Positions 23,911 through 32,135 of a DNA stretch of 37,178 bases are shown here, piece by piece (the stretch's first letter is position 1; every line of letters starts with the position of its first letter). Source of the DNA: SHLQ01 sp047638715 (GTDB taxonomy: Bacteria; Actinomycetota; Acidimicrobiia; Acidimicrobiales; SHLQ01); the NCBI GenBank assembly GCA_047638715.1, contig JBLIMK010000021.1:1-37178 (forward strand), in the 5' to 3' direction. A program made the position numbers and the translations under genes. Below the pieces are notes generated by a model. It saw only the letters and a list, made by a program, of their open reading frames with translations. It did no database searches and was not told where the DNA came from.

Positions 23911-24425
23911 CCCTCACCGTGCTCGACCCAACAGACGAGACGACGCCGCAGGTGCGCCAACGAACCGCGCGGCCCGAGTCGCTCGCCGGGCTTACGGTTG
24001 GCCTACTCGACATCTCCAAGCCGCGTAGCAACGTGTTTCTCGATCAGGTGCAGAACCGTCTACAAGATCTCGATGCGAAGGTGGTCCGTTACAGCAAGCC
24101 GACGTTCGCAAAGCCCGCGCCCCCAGATCTGAGGCACGAAATCGCGACCCACTGCGATGCCGTCATCGAAGCGCTTGCGGATTGAGGCAGTTGCACGACG
24201 TGCAGTGTGCACGACATCAACAATCTTGAGCTCAGCGGTATCCCAGCAGTCTTCGTTGCGTCGGCGCCGTTTGTCGACGCTGCAGCCGCTCAAGCCGAAC
24301 GGCTGGGTTTCGACGCAGCCCGGGTGTTCGTTGAACACCCAATTCAAGACCGCACGGATGAAGAGATCTACACCATCGCCGACGAAGCGGTCGACGAGCT
24401 GATCGGACTTCTGACCGGGCCCTAG
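23907..24425 (+). CDS. UGSC-family selenoprotein with in-frame UGA at Sec93
   Basis: A frame from the ATG at 23907 reaches TGA at 24183-24185 and continues in the same frame to TAG at 24423-24425. Read with selenocysteine it encodes 172 aa. The residues around the TGA are CDAVIEALAD-U-GSC-TTCSVHD, the defining motif of the UGSC (seleno)protein family described from marine metagenomes. Coding character continues on both sides (VGLLDISKP before, LSGIPAVFVASAPF after). A SECIS-like hairpin follows the UGA at the right distance. The 4-nt overlap with the upstream thioredoxin-like gene indicates coupling. Molecular function is unknown. Expression as full length requires SelA/B/C/D elsewhere in the genome, not visible here. 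Conventional gene calling would wrongly give a 92-aa fragment. Confidence 0.9.
24186..24213 (+). promoter_or_regulatory. Bacterial SECIS-like element
   Basis: Immediately after the UGA, CGTGCA (24199-24204) and TGCACG (24208-24213) form a perfect 6-bp stem closed by a GTG loop. The loop starts 19 nt after the UGA and contains G, within the usual bacterial SECIS limits (roughly 16-37 nt, short loop with a G). Other pairings with the upstream TTGCAC are possible. Confidence 0.65.
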
Positions 24426-25315
24426 CGAGCCTTCGCGGCGCGGGCTTCGAGTCTCTCGGCGCGCTCAACAAGCATTCCTGGCATCGCGATCACCGCTTCG
24501 CGATCTTCGTCTGCTTCGGGTGTGAGACCCTCGATCGTGTCGATCTTCCACTCCCGCAGCACAGGAGCGATGACCTTCTCGGCGTGGATTCGAAGATCGT
24601 AGATCTCCGCACGAGCTGCGAGCGCTGCTCGCCGGCGGAACTTAGGCACGACGGTGCCCGGCATGTTGAAGTTCTCGTAGACCTTGCGCATCGATTGGAT
24701 GCACGCCGATGGGTCGTGCTCAAGCATTGCTGTGACGATGCCTTTGTAGAAGATGTAGTGATAGTTCTCGTCGGCGGCGACGCGCTTCATGATCTCGTAG
24801 GCGACCTCGTCGTCAGCCTTGACGCCCGTGTTTCGGTGCGAGACCCTCGTCGCAAGTTCTTGGGCGGAGGTGTAGACGAAGATGTCGATCGGGTCTGTCC
24901 ATGGACTGTCCCAACCCTTTGAGATTGTTGCCACCCGGTCGTCTTCGAGTGCGATTGGGTCGCAATTTCGGCTGATCATCAGATAGTCGCGGATGACGAT
25001 TGCGTGCTGACCTTCCTCGGCGGTCCAGCGCCGAGTCCACCGTCCAATCGCCGAGTCCTCGCCGAACTGGCTCGCGATCGCGTAGTGGTAGTACGGAAGG
25101 TTGTCTTCGGTCAGAAGGTTGAGCACGAGCGCTTCGCGAACCTCTGGGCTAATCGTGCATTGCGACTCGTCCCACGGTTCGTCGACGTAGTTGCGCCCGT
25201 CTTCCCACTTGATGAGGTCGTGTGCGTACCAGGTTGGCCGCTTGGCCAAGTGGTCGGCCATCAGCGCCTCGACGTTGCCTTCCACGGCGGCCATCAGTTC
25301 GAGTCGGTTGGTCAT
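24422..25315 (-). CDS. Acyl-[acyl-carrier-protein] desaturase (DesA-like di-iron protein)
   Basis: 297-aa ferritin-like di-iron enzyme of the stearoyl-ACP desaturase family, which introduces double bonds into acyl-ACP. Probable iron ligands are E70 (LLTEDNLPYYH), E101/H104 (WTAEEGQH), E153 (SAQELATRVSH) and E183/H186 (ADENYHYIFY), matching the EENRH-type pairs. The ATG at 25315 follows AAGAAGG at good spacing. It is convergent with the selenoprotein gene, the two overlapping by 4 nt at their stops. Most similar in type to mycobacterial DesA1/DesA2. The substrate chain is unknown. Confidence 0.88.
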   Translation of the reverse strand: MTNRLELMAAVEGNVEALMADHLAKRPTWYAHDLIKWEDGRNYVDEPWDESQCTISPEVREALVLNLLTEDNLPYYHYAIASQFGEDSAIGRWTRRWTAEEGQHAIVIRDYLMISRNCDPIALEDDRVATISKGWDSPWTDPIDIFVYTSAQELATRVSHRNTGVKADDEVAYEIMKRVAADENYHYIFYKGIVTAMLEHDPSACIQSMRKVYENFNMPGTVVPKFRRRAALAARAEIYDLRIHAEKVIAPVLREWKIDTIEGLTPEADEDREAVIAMPGMLVERAERLEARAAKAR

Positions 25316-25473
25316 GAGCGGCCTTCTTCGCGGTGGGACATCGTCCTGTTAGAGCTTCGTCGTGGGCAAATGTACTGCACGAAAACCGCCTCACGAACAC
25401 GAGCGGACCGAAACGTGTAGAGAGTCACACGATATTTCGCGGCGCTGGTGCCAAACCACGACAAAGACCGCGG

Positions 25474-25479
25474 TACGGT
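25474..25479 (+). promoter_or_regulatory. udk: -10 hexamer of a leaderless udk promoter
   Basis: TACGGT lies 8 nt before the GTG start at 25488, with no Shine-Dalgarno between. Confidence 0.35.
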
Positions 25480-25487
25480 CAAAGTTC

Positions 25488-26102
25488 GTGACAGCACTCC
25501 TAATCGGGATATCTGGTGGCAGCGGCTCCGGAAAGTCTCGCCTCGCACACGAACTTGCCTCCGAACTCGGTAGAGACCGTGTTTCGATTCTGCCTTTCGA
25601 CGCGTATTACAAGGATCTTCGTGGCCTGACCATGGAAGAACGTAACGACGTCAACTTCGATCATCCTGATTCACTCGATGTCGAGATCTTTGGCCATCAC
25701 CTCGATGGTCTTGCTCAGGGCCTCGACATTGCGCTTCCCGTGTACGACTTCGCCCTGCATCGTCGCGCCGACGACCTCGTCATCCTGCCAGCGAACGACA
25801 TCATCATCGCAGAGGGCATTTTGTTGTTCGCATTTCCTGAGTTGGTGGAACGATTCGATTTCAAGATCTTCCGGGCGTGTAGCGAGGATCTTCGGTTCGA
25901 GCGCCGCTTGGAACGCGACACCGTCGAACGAGGACGATCGGTCGAGAGTGTGCGCGAGCAATTCCAGACGTCGGTCGGGCCGATGCACGACACGTTTGTC
26001 GAACCAAGTTCAACTTTCGCCGATCGGGTCGTCGATCACACCGAGGATCTCTCGCTAGTGGTTCCCGAACTCGTGTCGCAGGTCCAATCGATCTCGGTTT
26101 GA
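25488..26102 (+). CDS. udk: Uridine kinase
   Basis: P-loop kinase that phosphorylates uridine/cytidine in pyrimidine salvage. The 204-aa protein starts with a Walker A loop GISGGSGSGKS and has the family motifs FDAYYKDL and NFDHPDSLD, then VYDFALH and IIAEGILLF (Walker B). The frame extends upstream to 25362, but those residues have no family match. GTG at 25488 puts the P-loop at the expected position. Divergent from the desaturase; the next gene starts 50 nt downstream. Confidence 0.9.
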   Translation: MTALLIGISGGSGSGKSRLAHELASELGRDRVSILPFDAYYKDLRGLTMEERNDVNFDHPDSLDVEIFGHHLDGLAQGLDIALPVYDFALHRRADDLVILPANDIIIAEGILLFAFPELVERFDFKIFRACSEDLRFERRLERDTVERGRSVESVREQFQTSVGPMHDTFVEPSSTFADRVVDHTEDLSLVVPELVSQVQSISV

Positions 26103-26152
26103 CCAGTTCATCGGTTCGTGAAGTGGGCGGCTGGGTTCTACCATGGCAGATC

Positions 26153-26455
26153 ATGCGTCAAATGAAGACTTCTCTCCCAACGACGACCCCGAGCACTCCC
26201 AGCCCCGTTCGCGGCACCGACACCGACACCGACACCGAAGGCGACACGCTGACGAAGCCGGTCGTGTCCGATGGCGGCGATCACGACAAGTTCGCGCATT
26301 ACGTGCGCAAGAACGACATCACCGAGAGTGCCGTGACCGGAACTGCCGTGACCGCCATCTGTGGAAAGAAGTGGGTCCCAACTCGCGTTCCCGACGACTT
26401 CCCTGTCTGCCCGGATTGCAAGCGGATCTACGAACAGCTGAAGCCGTCGAAGTAG
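26153..26455 (+). CDS. DUF3039 domain-containing protein
   Basis: 100-aa small protein. The second half carries the DUF3039 signature: HDKFAHYVRK, ESAVTG, AICGKKWVP, and FPVCPDCKRIYE, with C70, C86 and C89 as a likely zinc-ribbon-like site. The first half is low complexity with a TDTDTDT run. Largely restricted to actinobacteria; function unknown. The start is uncertain: ATG 26153 has TACCAT 8 nt upstream and no Shine-Dalgarno, and ATG 26162 is the alternative. The GGDEF-EAL gene starts 8 nt downstream. Confidence 0.8.
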   Translation: MRQMKTSLPTTTPSTPSPVRGTDTDTDTEGDTLTKPVVSDGGDHDKFAHYVRKNDITESAVTGTAVTAICGKKWVPTRVPDDFPVCPDCKRIYEQLKPSK

Positions 26456-26462
26456 GAGTGTC

Positions 26463-28742
26463 GTGTTCCGTCTGACTGTCGGACGCCGCCTCGCCATCGT
26501 CCTAGCCCTCACCATTCTGGCAATAGCGGTTCTCGTCATCCTCGTGCTCCGAGGACAGCGGGACGATGCGATCGATCGAAGTGCGGCCAACCTCGAAGCC
26601 ATCGCGTCACCGATCGCATCGCTGATCGAGGGAGAGCTGAATACGGCAAGCCGTCTTCTCGAGCTCTCGGCCTCAACGCCATCGGACGATGCCACGAAGA
26701 TCCGCCAACTCGAAGCGGCGGGTTTTATTGCGGTCGAGGTTCTCGAATCGGTCGAGAGTCCGTCGCGGATTGGTGCGACGACAAATGTGATCGACCGATC
26801 GTCGACGGGAACGACGATCGGGGCGACACGCATTCTCGATGGAGAAGTCGGGGTCTTGATCGGTGCGCCGGTTCAAAACAGCACCGGGAAAGTTATTATC
26901 GGCGCCTACAGCGCCAGCGGAATCCTCGAAGCGGTCGCCGCAGCGCGAGCCGGCGAGAGTACCGAAGTTCTCCTGGCCGTTAGGAATGCAGAAGGCGAAG
27001 CGGTGATATTCACCCCGTCTCGCCACAATGGCGATCAGCCCTTTGGCCAACCCAATGGCGTGACGTCTTCGCTGATCGACGAAGTACTGGACGGCGAGAA
27101 CCAGTTTGATTCGGACGATGCGAGCATCAACGGTCGCCAGTCTGTTGTAACGATGCGACGAATCCCGGAGGCCGAGTGGGTCCTCATCGCGGCGACCGAC
27201 TCCGCCGACACCGGGGCGGACAATCTGCCTAACTGGTTGGTTCCCGCTTTCCTGGTGATCGGCGTGCTTTCACTCGTGCCGATCGCGGTGATGCGCACCC
27301 GCCTGGACAGCGTGGTGCAGGGGGCTCAAGAGCTCTATCGAGACCGTCTTCTCGCACCTCTCGATGATGCTGGAGACGACGAGATCGGGATGTTGTCGCG
27401 CACGCTGCAATCCCTCGACGATCGTCTGCACACCGAAGCCGAGACGCGGTCACGGTCGGCCGCCACCCTGCAGCATCGGGCCAGCCATGACCCACTGACC
27501 GGACTCGCCAACAGAGCTCGCCTGATGGACGAGCTGACGATCTCACTCAACAAACGCGACGGCATCGCGGTCTTATTCTGCGACATCGACGGCTTCAAAG
27601 GCATCAACGATTCCCAAGGCCACGCAGGTGGCGACATCGTGTTGAAGTTCGTAGCCGATCAGCTTGGCTCGACCTGCGGTTCGAACGACCTCATCGCCCG
27701 TTTCGGCGGCGATGAGTTCTGTGTTCTGTCGCACGAAGGACCGCAGGCTGCACGTGTGCTCTCGGGCAAGGTGGAGCGTGCGCTCGACACCACGTGCGTC
27801 GTGAATGGCAACCACCTCCGCATCGGTGGCTCGGTCGGATTGGCGATCGCAAAAATCACCGACACCCCCGACTCGATTCTCAAAAGCGCCGACCTTGCGA
27901 TGTATCGAGAGAAGGAACGACGTCGTGGTCTTCGACAAGCAGCTCGTGGGAGCGCCGACATCGAGATCAAGCCCGAGCAGATCCGACTGGTCTACCAACC
28001 GGTGGTCGAGATCTCCGATGGCACGATCGTCGGTGTCGAAGTGTTGGCGCGTTACATGCATCCGGTAATGGGCATGCTCGATCCGTCATCCTTCCTGCCG
28101 CCAGGCACCGAACGTGGCGAGTTCGACAAGTTCGACTTGGAGATTTTGACCCGGTCGATTGCACAGCTGAGCGACTGGCTGTCGCACGGCATCGTCGACG
28201 AGCGGTTCACGTTGTCGTTCAACTTGAAGCCGGATCATGTCAGCGACTCGGACAGTACGCGTCAAATCTTTGAGACCTTGCGCCAGCATCGGGTGCCGCC
28301 AACGATGCTGCAGATCGAGGTGACCGAACATCGATTGTTTGCGCACCAAGACGATCTGATCAATTCGCTGAACGTGCTGCGCGAGCGCGGGATCAAGGTC
28401 GCGATCGACGATTTCGGTATTGAGGGGTCGAATGTCGACCGACTCATTCAGATTCCGAGCGACACCGTGAAGATCGACCGATCGTTCATATCGGAGATCG
28501 ATGTCGATGAACGGGCGATGAACCGTCTCAAGGCCATCGTCGAGATCGTCACCACCGAGGGCCGTGTGCCTATTGCCGAAGGCGTGGAGCGATCGCGTCA
28601 GGCCGAGATCCTGAAGGACATGAACGTTCCGTTTGGGCAGGGTTTCTTGTGGCACGCCCCGATTTCGGCGCTGGCACTCACGCCGCTGTTAGGCCGAGCC
28701 TCACGCTGGACACGCCGCAAACCCCCACCAGACACAAACTAA
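26463..28742 (+). CDS. Membrane-anchored GGDEF-EAL cyclic-di-GMP protein
   Basis: 759 aa. Transmembrane helix at ~9-29, a periplasmic/extracellular sensor region (~30-255), second helix (~256-277), HAMP-like linker, GGDEF domain (~335-490) and EAL domain (~500-755). The diguanylate cyclase motif GGDEF (415-419) is intact; the inhibitory RxxD site is GSND, so product feedback is probably lost. The EAL motif reads EVL (526-528), but the other metal and catalytic residues remain (IEVTEH, IDD 648-650, K670, EGVE), so phosphodiesterase activity is possible. The GTG start at 26463 has AGGAG 4 nt before it. Controls c-di-GMP in response to an unknown signal. Confidence 0.9.
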   Translation: MFRLTVGRRLAIVLALTILAIAVLVILVLRGQRDDAIDRSAANLEAIASPIASLIEGELNTASRLLELSASTPSDDATKIRQLEAAGFIAVEVLESVESPSRIGATTNVIDRSSTGTTIGATRILDGEVGVLIGAPVQNSTGKVIIGAYSASGILEAVAAARAGESTEVLLAVRNAEGEAVIFTPSRHNGDQPFGQPNGVTSSLIDEVLDGENQFDSDDASINGRQSVVTMRRIPEAEWVLIAATDSADTGADNLPNWLVPAFLVIGVLSLVPIAVMRTRLDSVVQGAQELYRDRLLAPLDDAGDDEIGMLSRTLQSLDDRLHTEAETRSRSAATLQHRASHDPLTGLANRARLMDELTISLNKRDGIAVLFCDIDGFKGINDSQGHAGGDIVLKFVADQLGSTCGSNDLIARFGGDEFCVLSHEGPQAARVLSGKVERALDTTCVVNGNHLRIGGSVGLAIAKITDTPDSILKSADLAMYREKERRRGLRQAARGSADIEIKPEQIRLVYQPVVEISDGTIVGVEVLARYMHPVMGMLDPSSFLPPGTERGEFDKFDLEILTRSIAQLSDWLSHGIVDERFTLSFNLKPDHVSDSDSTRQIFETLRQHRVPPTMLQIEVTEHRLFAHQDDLINSLNVLRERGIKVAIDDFGIEGSNVDRLIQIPSDTVKIDRSFISEIDVDERAMNRLKAIVEIVTTEGRVPIAEGVERSRQAEILKDMNVPFGQGFLWHAPISALALTPLLGRASRWTRRKPPPDTN

Positions 28743-28786
28743 CCAGGCCCAGTTTCTGCCGAGCCTGGCGAAGTCAGTACGGCCGC

Positions 28787-28808
28787 CTCCCACGCCGGGA
28801 GCGTTTTT
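28787..28808 (+). terminator. Rho-independent terminator after the first GGDEF-EAL gene
   Basis: CTCCC-ACGCC-GGGAG hairpin followed by CG and TTTTT, 45 nt past the stop. Confidence 0.55.
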
Positions 28809-28827
28809 GTGGAGCGAAGCGGACACG

Positions 28828-28853
28828 AAAAGGCGGGTTTGACGAAGTCCGCC
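28828..28853 (-). terminator. Rho-independent terminator of tRNA-Arg
   Basis: On the minus strand GGCGG and CCGCC pair across a loop, followed by TTTT, 19 nt beyond the tRNA 3' end. Confidence 0.6.
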
Positions 28854-28872
28854 AGGACTGAGCCAATACACG

Positions 28873-28946
28873 TGCCCCCGGCAGGACTCGAACCTGCAGT
28901 CGACGGGATAGAAGCCCGTTGCCTTATCCATTTTGGCCACGGAGGC
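28873..28946 (-). tRNA. tRNA-Arg (anticodon TCT)
   Basis: 74-nt cloverleaf on the minus strand: acceptor GCCTCCG/CGGGGGC, D-arm GCC...GGC, anticodon stem ACGGG/CCCGT with loop CTTCTAT, T-arm GCAGG-TTCGAGT-CCTGC, discriminator A. No CCA is encoded. Confidence 0.94.
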
Positions 28947-29060
28947 GAACTCAACAAGAGTAGCGTCCGCATGACCCGACTCGCGACCGATTCAGCCCTG
29001 TTGTTTGGCGGTCGATAGTCCGAATAGCCCCTGTCGCGTGGATGGCTCCGTGCCGAACTA

Positions 29061-31436
29061 TTGAAAGTGATTACCGGGCCCTTTCCTCACGCACTTCAGC
29101 CTGAGCTGGAGAGCTTTCTGAACGACCATCCTGAAACGACTGTGGCGGTGATCGAAGAGCCTGTGTTTCAGCGTGTTCCGTTGGAGAGAACACATCCGTT
29201 GCTCCAGCGTTTTCGGGAAGCTCCAGCGTTGCCCACCTTCGGTCGTCAGACGCATGTCTCGACCATCCAGGCGAGTCGAGCGGCGCGTCTCGATGGTACC
29301 TCTCATGTGCTGGTCAACCTGGGCGGCCGCGAGATGCATTTGAGCAGTGTGAGCATGGTTGGGACGCCGTATCTCATACTCCTCCTGCATCCATCAGCTG
29401 GTCTTGGGCCGTGCGGTGAGAACGACGCTGAGTCCAATGCCACGGTGTTTCGCGGGCAGTGCGATTCGCAGTTGCATCTACTGGCGCTCGATGACGATAT
29501 GGCAGCCGCTGTTGGCATATCGCAACTGGATGTCGATCGGTTCACGCTCGGTTGCCTGGTCCACCCGGACTCCGTGGCCGAGCTACTCGATTGTTGGGTC
29601 GACTCTTCGGCTCTAGGGGCGGCATCGTGCACGGTGCGTTTACCCGATGGAGATGATTTCGCGTCCTCGCGATGGTTTCAGGCGACACTTATATCCGAAG
29701 GCGAGCAGACCAGCTTCGTGTTCTCCGATACGACGAACAACCCGCAAGCCCAACGTTCACAGGACCATCGAATCAGGCTGCAAGACATCACCGAGACGGT
29801 GCCGCATGGCATCTTCCGTGTCTCTTCGACGGGTCTCCTGCTGTACAAGAACAGCAAGCTCGACGACATCTTCGGTCGGGAGTTGAAGACTCAGGAAGAC
29901 TTCCGAGATATCCGCACGCTCGACGGTGAGCCGGTGAGCCATGCGATTCCCAAGCTGTTGTCGGAAGCGGCGAGTGACGAGGGCGTGGTCGAGATCACCC
30001 ATGACGCCGGCGACCTCGGCGTACGGACGATTCGACTTCGAGTTCGCGCCTATCAGGACATCAATGGCGACCCAGAGTTCGTTGGTTCAGCCGAGGACAT
30101 CACCGAAGAGGTCGAGCGAAGCTCTCAGCTCGAGGTCGAGGCCCTCACCGACCCGATGACAGGGACCGCGAACCGTCGTGCGCTCGAGCTTGCACTCTCC
30201 GACCTCCTCGAGGCGCCCGATCGGAAACAATTTGGCGTTCTGCTATGCGATCTCGACGGCTTCAAGCAAGTGAATGACTCGCTGGGTCACGGTGCTGGCG
30301 ACGACGTCATTGCCGAGGTCGGACGGCGTCTGCAGCAGGTCTGTCGAGACGGCGACATGGTTGCACGCCTCGGTGGCGATGAGTTCGTCGTGGTCGCTCA
30401 TGATGTTCGCGACTACGAGCATGCAATGGAGTTCGCCCATCGAATCCTGCCGCTACTGCGAAAGCCGTTCTCGATCGCCGATATGCAGATCGAGTTGAGT
30501 GGCAGCGTCGGTGTTGCGGTGTCTTCCCCCGACTCGTCGATGCTCGGGATTCTGCAGATGGCGGATCACGCGATGTATGAAGCGAAGCGGGCAGGACGAA
30601 ATCAGGCGATGCCATACCAGTCGCCCGACGCTTCAAACAGTCTCTCCCCTCTCGCTTTGCGTCGGGACCTCCGCCGTGCAATCGCAGAGAATGGACTCGA
30701 CCTTGCGTTCCAGCCAATCTTCTCTATCCACGATTTGGAGAATCCTGAGGCGGCCGAGGCGCTCCTGCGCTGGGAACATCCAGTGCAAGGCCGGATCCAC
30801 CCGTCCACAATGATCTCGATCGCCGAGCAGAGCGGACTCATTCGCGAGCTCGGCGAGTGGATCGTGACTGAGGCGATTCGATCGGCTGCCGCGGTGAACC
30901 TGGAACGGATCGAGAACGACCGGCCGATTTCTATTGCGGTGAATGTGTCCGCTCAACAGGTCGGTCGACCGGATTTCGTGGAGATGGTCGCAGCGTCGCT
31001 CGACTTCCACCAGCTCGAGCCGAGCCGGCTGACGATTGAACTCACCGAGAGTTTCCTTATCGACCGGGTGGACAACGCTCGGGACGCCATCAACGCGCTC
31101 GCCGAGATGGGCGTTCGGCTTGCGGTCGACGATTTCGGCACTGGCTCGTCAACCTTCGAATATCTTTTGACGTTGCCCGTGTACGCCGTGAAGATCGATC
31201 CGTCGTTCACGCGTCGTCTCACCGAGCCACGCGGCGCCGCTATGTTGCGAGGTCTCTCCTCGGCCTGCCGCGAGCTCGACATGCAGGTGATCGCCGAAGG
31301 TGTCGAGACGTTCGAGCAGCTGAATGCCGCTCGTCGCGCCGGAGTTACTCATGCGCAGGGGTATCTCCTCGGCATGCCCGTGTCGACCTCGAACCTCGGC
31401 ATGCTCACCAATAGCGAGGCCACCCAGGTCGCGTGA
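29061..31436 (+). CDS. Cytoplasmic PAS-GGDEF-EAL cyclic-di-GMP protein
   Basis: 791 aa, no transmembrane helix. Two PAS-like sensor regions (~100-225 and ~240-355, the second ending in the PAC-like VGSAEDITEEVE) precede a GGDEF domain (~360-520) and an EAL domain (~530-785). GGDEF at 438-442 is intact and, unlike the upstream paralogue, so is the inhibitory RxxD site (R429-D432). The EAL core is complete: EALLRW 566-571, NVS 628-630, LTES, DD 690-691, K711, EGVE 747-750. Probably bifunctional or with one activity switched by the sensors. The start is uncertain: TTG at 29061 or GTG at 29067, no Shine-Dalgarno. Followed by two tRNA genes. Confidence 0.9.
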   Translation: MKVITGPFPHALQPELESFLNDHPETTVAVIEEPVFQRVPLERTHPLLQRFREAPALPTFGRQTHVSTIQASRAARLDGTSHVLVNLGGREMHLSSVSMVGTPYLILLLHPSAGLGPCGENDAESNATVFRGQCDSQLHLLALDDDMAAAVGISQLDVDRFTLGCLVHPDSVAELLDCWVDSSALGAASCTVRLPDGDDFASSRWFQATLISEGEQTSFVFSDTTNNPQAQRSQDHRIRLQDITETVPHGIFRVSSTGLLLYKNSKLDDIFGRELKTQEDFRDIRTLDGEPVSHAIPKLLSEAASDEGVVEITHDAGDLGVRTIRLRVRAYQDINGDPEFVGSAEDITEEVERSSQLEVEALTDPMTGTANRRALELALSDLLEAPDRKQFGVLLCDLDGFKQVNDSLGHGAGDDVIAEVGRRLQQVCRDGDMVARLGGDEFVVVAHDVRDYEHAMEFAHRILPLLRKPFSIADMQIELSGSVGVAVSSPDSSMLGILQMADHAMYEAKRAGRNQAMPYQSPDASNSLSPLALRRDLRRAIAENGLDLAFQPIFSIHDLENPEAAEALLRWEHPVQGRIHPSTMISIAEQSGLIRELGEWIVTEAIRSAAAVNLERIENDRPISIAVNVSAQQVGRPDFVEMVAASLDFHQLEPSRLTIELTESFLIDRVDNARDAINALAEMGVRLAVDDFGTGSSTFEYLLTLPVYAVKIDPSFTRRLTEPRGAAMLRGLSSACRELDMQVIAEGVETFEQLNAARRAGVTHAQGYLLGMPVSTSNLGMLTNSEATQVA

Positions 31437-31492
31437 GCGAAGTGCGACCCGGATAAGAAGGGTTTCACGTCGCCAAGCAGCGGTGGGAGCCC

Positions 31493-31498
31493 TATAGT
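31493..31498 (+). promoter_or_regulatory. Possible -10 element of the tRNA-His/tRNA-Lys unit
   Basis: TATAGT lies 18 nt before the tRNA-His 5' end. No clear -35 is seen at the right spacing. Confidence 0.35.
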
Positions 31499-31516
31499 GA
31501 GATCCGCTTCAAGCAT

Positions 31517-31594
31517 GGTGGCTGTAGCTCAGGTAGGTAGAGCACCGCGTTGTGGTCGCGGCGGTCGCGGGTTCAAATCCCGTCAGCCACCCCA
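31517..31594 (+). tRNA. tRNA-His (anticodon GTG)
   Basis: Includes the extra G-1 (31517) paired with C73, acceptor GTGGCTG/CAGCCAC, anticodon stem CCGCG/CGCGG with loop TTGTGGT, T-arm GCGGG-TTCAAAT-CCCGT, and an encoded CCA (31592-31594). Confidence 0.95.
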
Positions 31595-31651
31595 TGTCTG
31601 CGAGTGTGCCGGATCCCTCGGGGCTCGGTACGCTCGGTAGACACAAAACAT

Positions 31652-31724
31652 GCGCCTCTAGCTCAATTGGCAGAGCATCGGACTCTTAATCCGCAGGTTC
31701 CGGGTTCAAGTCCCGGGGGGCGTA
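31652..31724 (+). tRNA. tRNA-Lys (anticodon CTT), integration site of a genomic island
   Basis: 73-nt cloverleaf: acceptor GCGCCTC/GGGGCGT, D-arm GCTC...GAGC, anticodon stem TCGGA/TCCGC with loop CTCTTAA, T-arm CCGGG-TTCAAGT-CCCGG. No CCA is encoded. From the anticodon loop to the 3' end the sequence is repeated at 36591-36635, marking it as the attachment site. Confidence 0.95.
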
Positions 31725-31727
31725 CAA
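31683..31727 (+). repeat. attL: 45-bp direct repeat within tRNA-Lys
   Basis: Starts with CTCTTAATCC in the anticodon loop and ends GGGGGCGTACAA just past the tRNA; identical to 36591-36635. A crossover beginning at the anticodon loop is typical of tyrosine integrases that use tRNA genes. Confidence 0.9.
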
Positions 31728-31731
31728 AACC

Positions 31732-31782
31732 AAGGCCGTCAATTCGTTGAGATCATTCAAATCTCAAAGGGTTGGCGGCCTT
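31732..31782 (+). terminator. Long hairpin after tRNA-Lys (island-supplied terminator)
   Basis: AAGGCCG (31732-31738) pairs with CGGCCTT (31776-31782), with an inner TTGAGA/TCTCAA stem. It resembles the displaced native hairpin at 36639-36670, as if the island restored a terminator for the tRNA. No T-run follows. Confidence 0.45.
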
Positions 31783-32135
31783 CGTCGTACCCGGCGAGTG
31801 CCTAACCGGGTGCCTAACTTTCGTGGACTAGACCGTCGATCGACGGATTCTGGCGGAGGGACCCGCCCGCCACGAAACCGGCCGTGGCCGCCAGCATCGA
31901 TTCTGCACGCTGTCAAGATCCTCATCACCAACAACGAGGGACACCCAGAAACAAAGGATGGGACAAACAACCACAAACTTCTTCGTCACGCAAACCGGGG
32001 AACTCCAAGATCACCGATCGTTTACACACACCAATCCACAGTCCCAGACCTGGAGCCCAAGGGACAGAGCATCGTCACCGGCCCGAAGCGTCTGGCCACG
32101 CGTTAGAGGAGTCTGTTTGCTGATGAGTTCGCGGG
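31783..32135. other. Island left-end non-coding stretch
   Basis: No gene is supported in these ~350 nt. It holds two GTGCCTAAC repeats 12 nt apart start to start (31798-31806, 31810-31818), with a related GTGCCTAA beyond the right end of the island at 36695. Confidence 0.4.

Noticed and set aside
24207..24425. Separate 72-aa gene starting at GTG 24207
   Set aside because: It is the in-frame continuation of the selenoprotein after the UGA, and the GTG lies in the loop of the SECIS-like hairpin and has no ribosome-binding site.
31747..32106. 119-codon frame at the left end of the island
   Set aside because: It has no start context, its Arg/Pro/Thr-rich composition is typical of non-coding GC-rich DNA, and it overlaps a hairpin and repeats.
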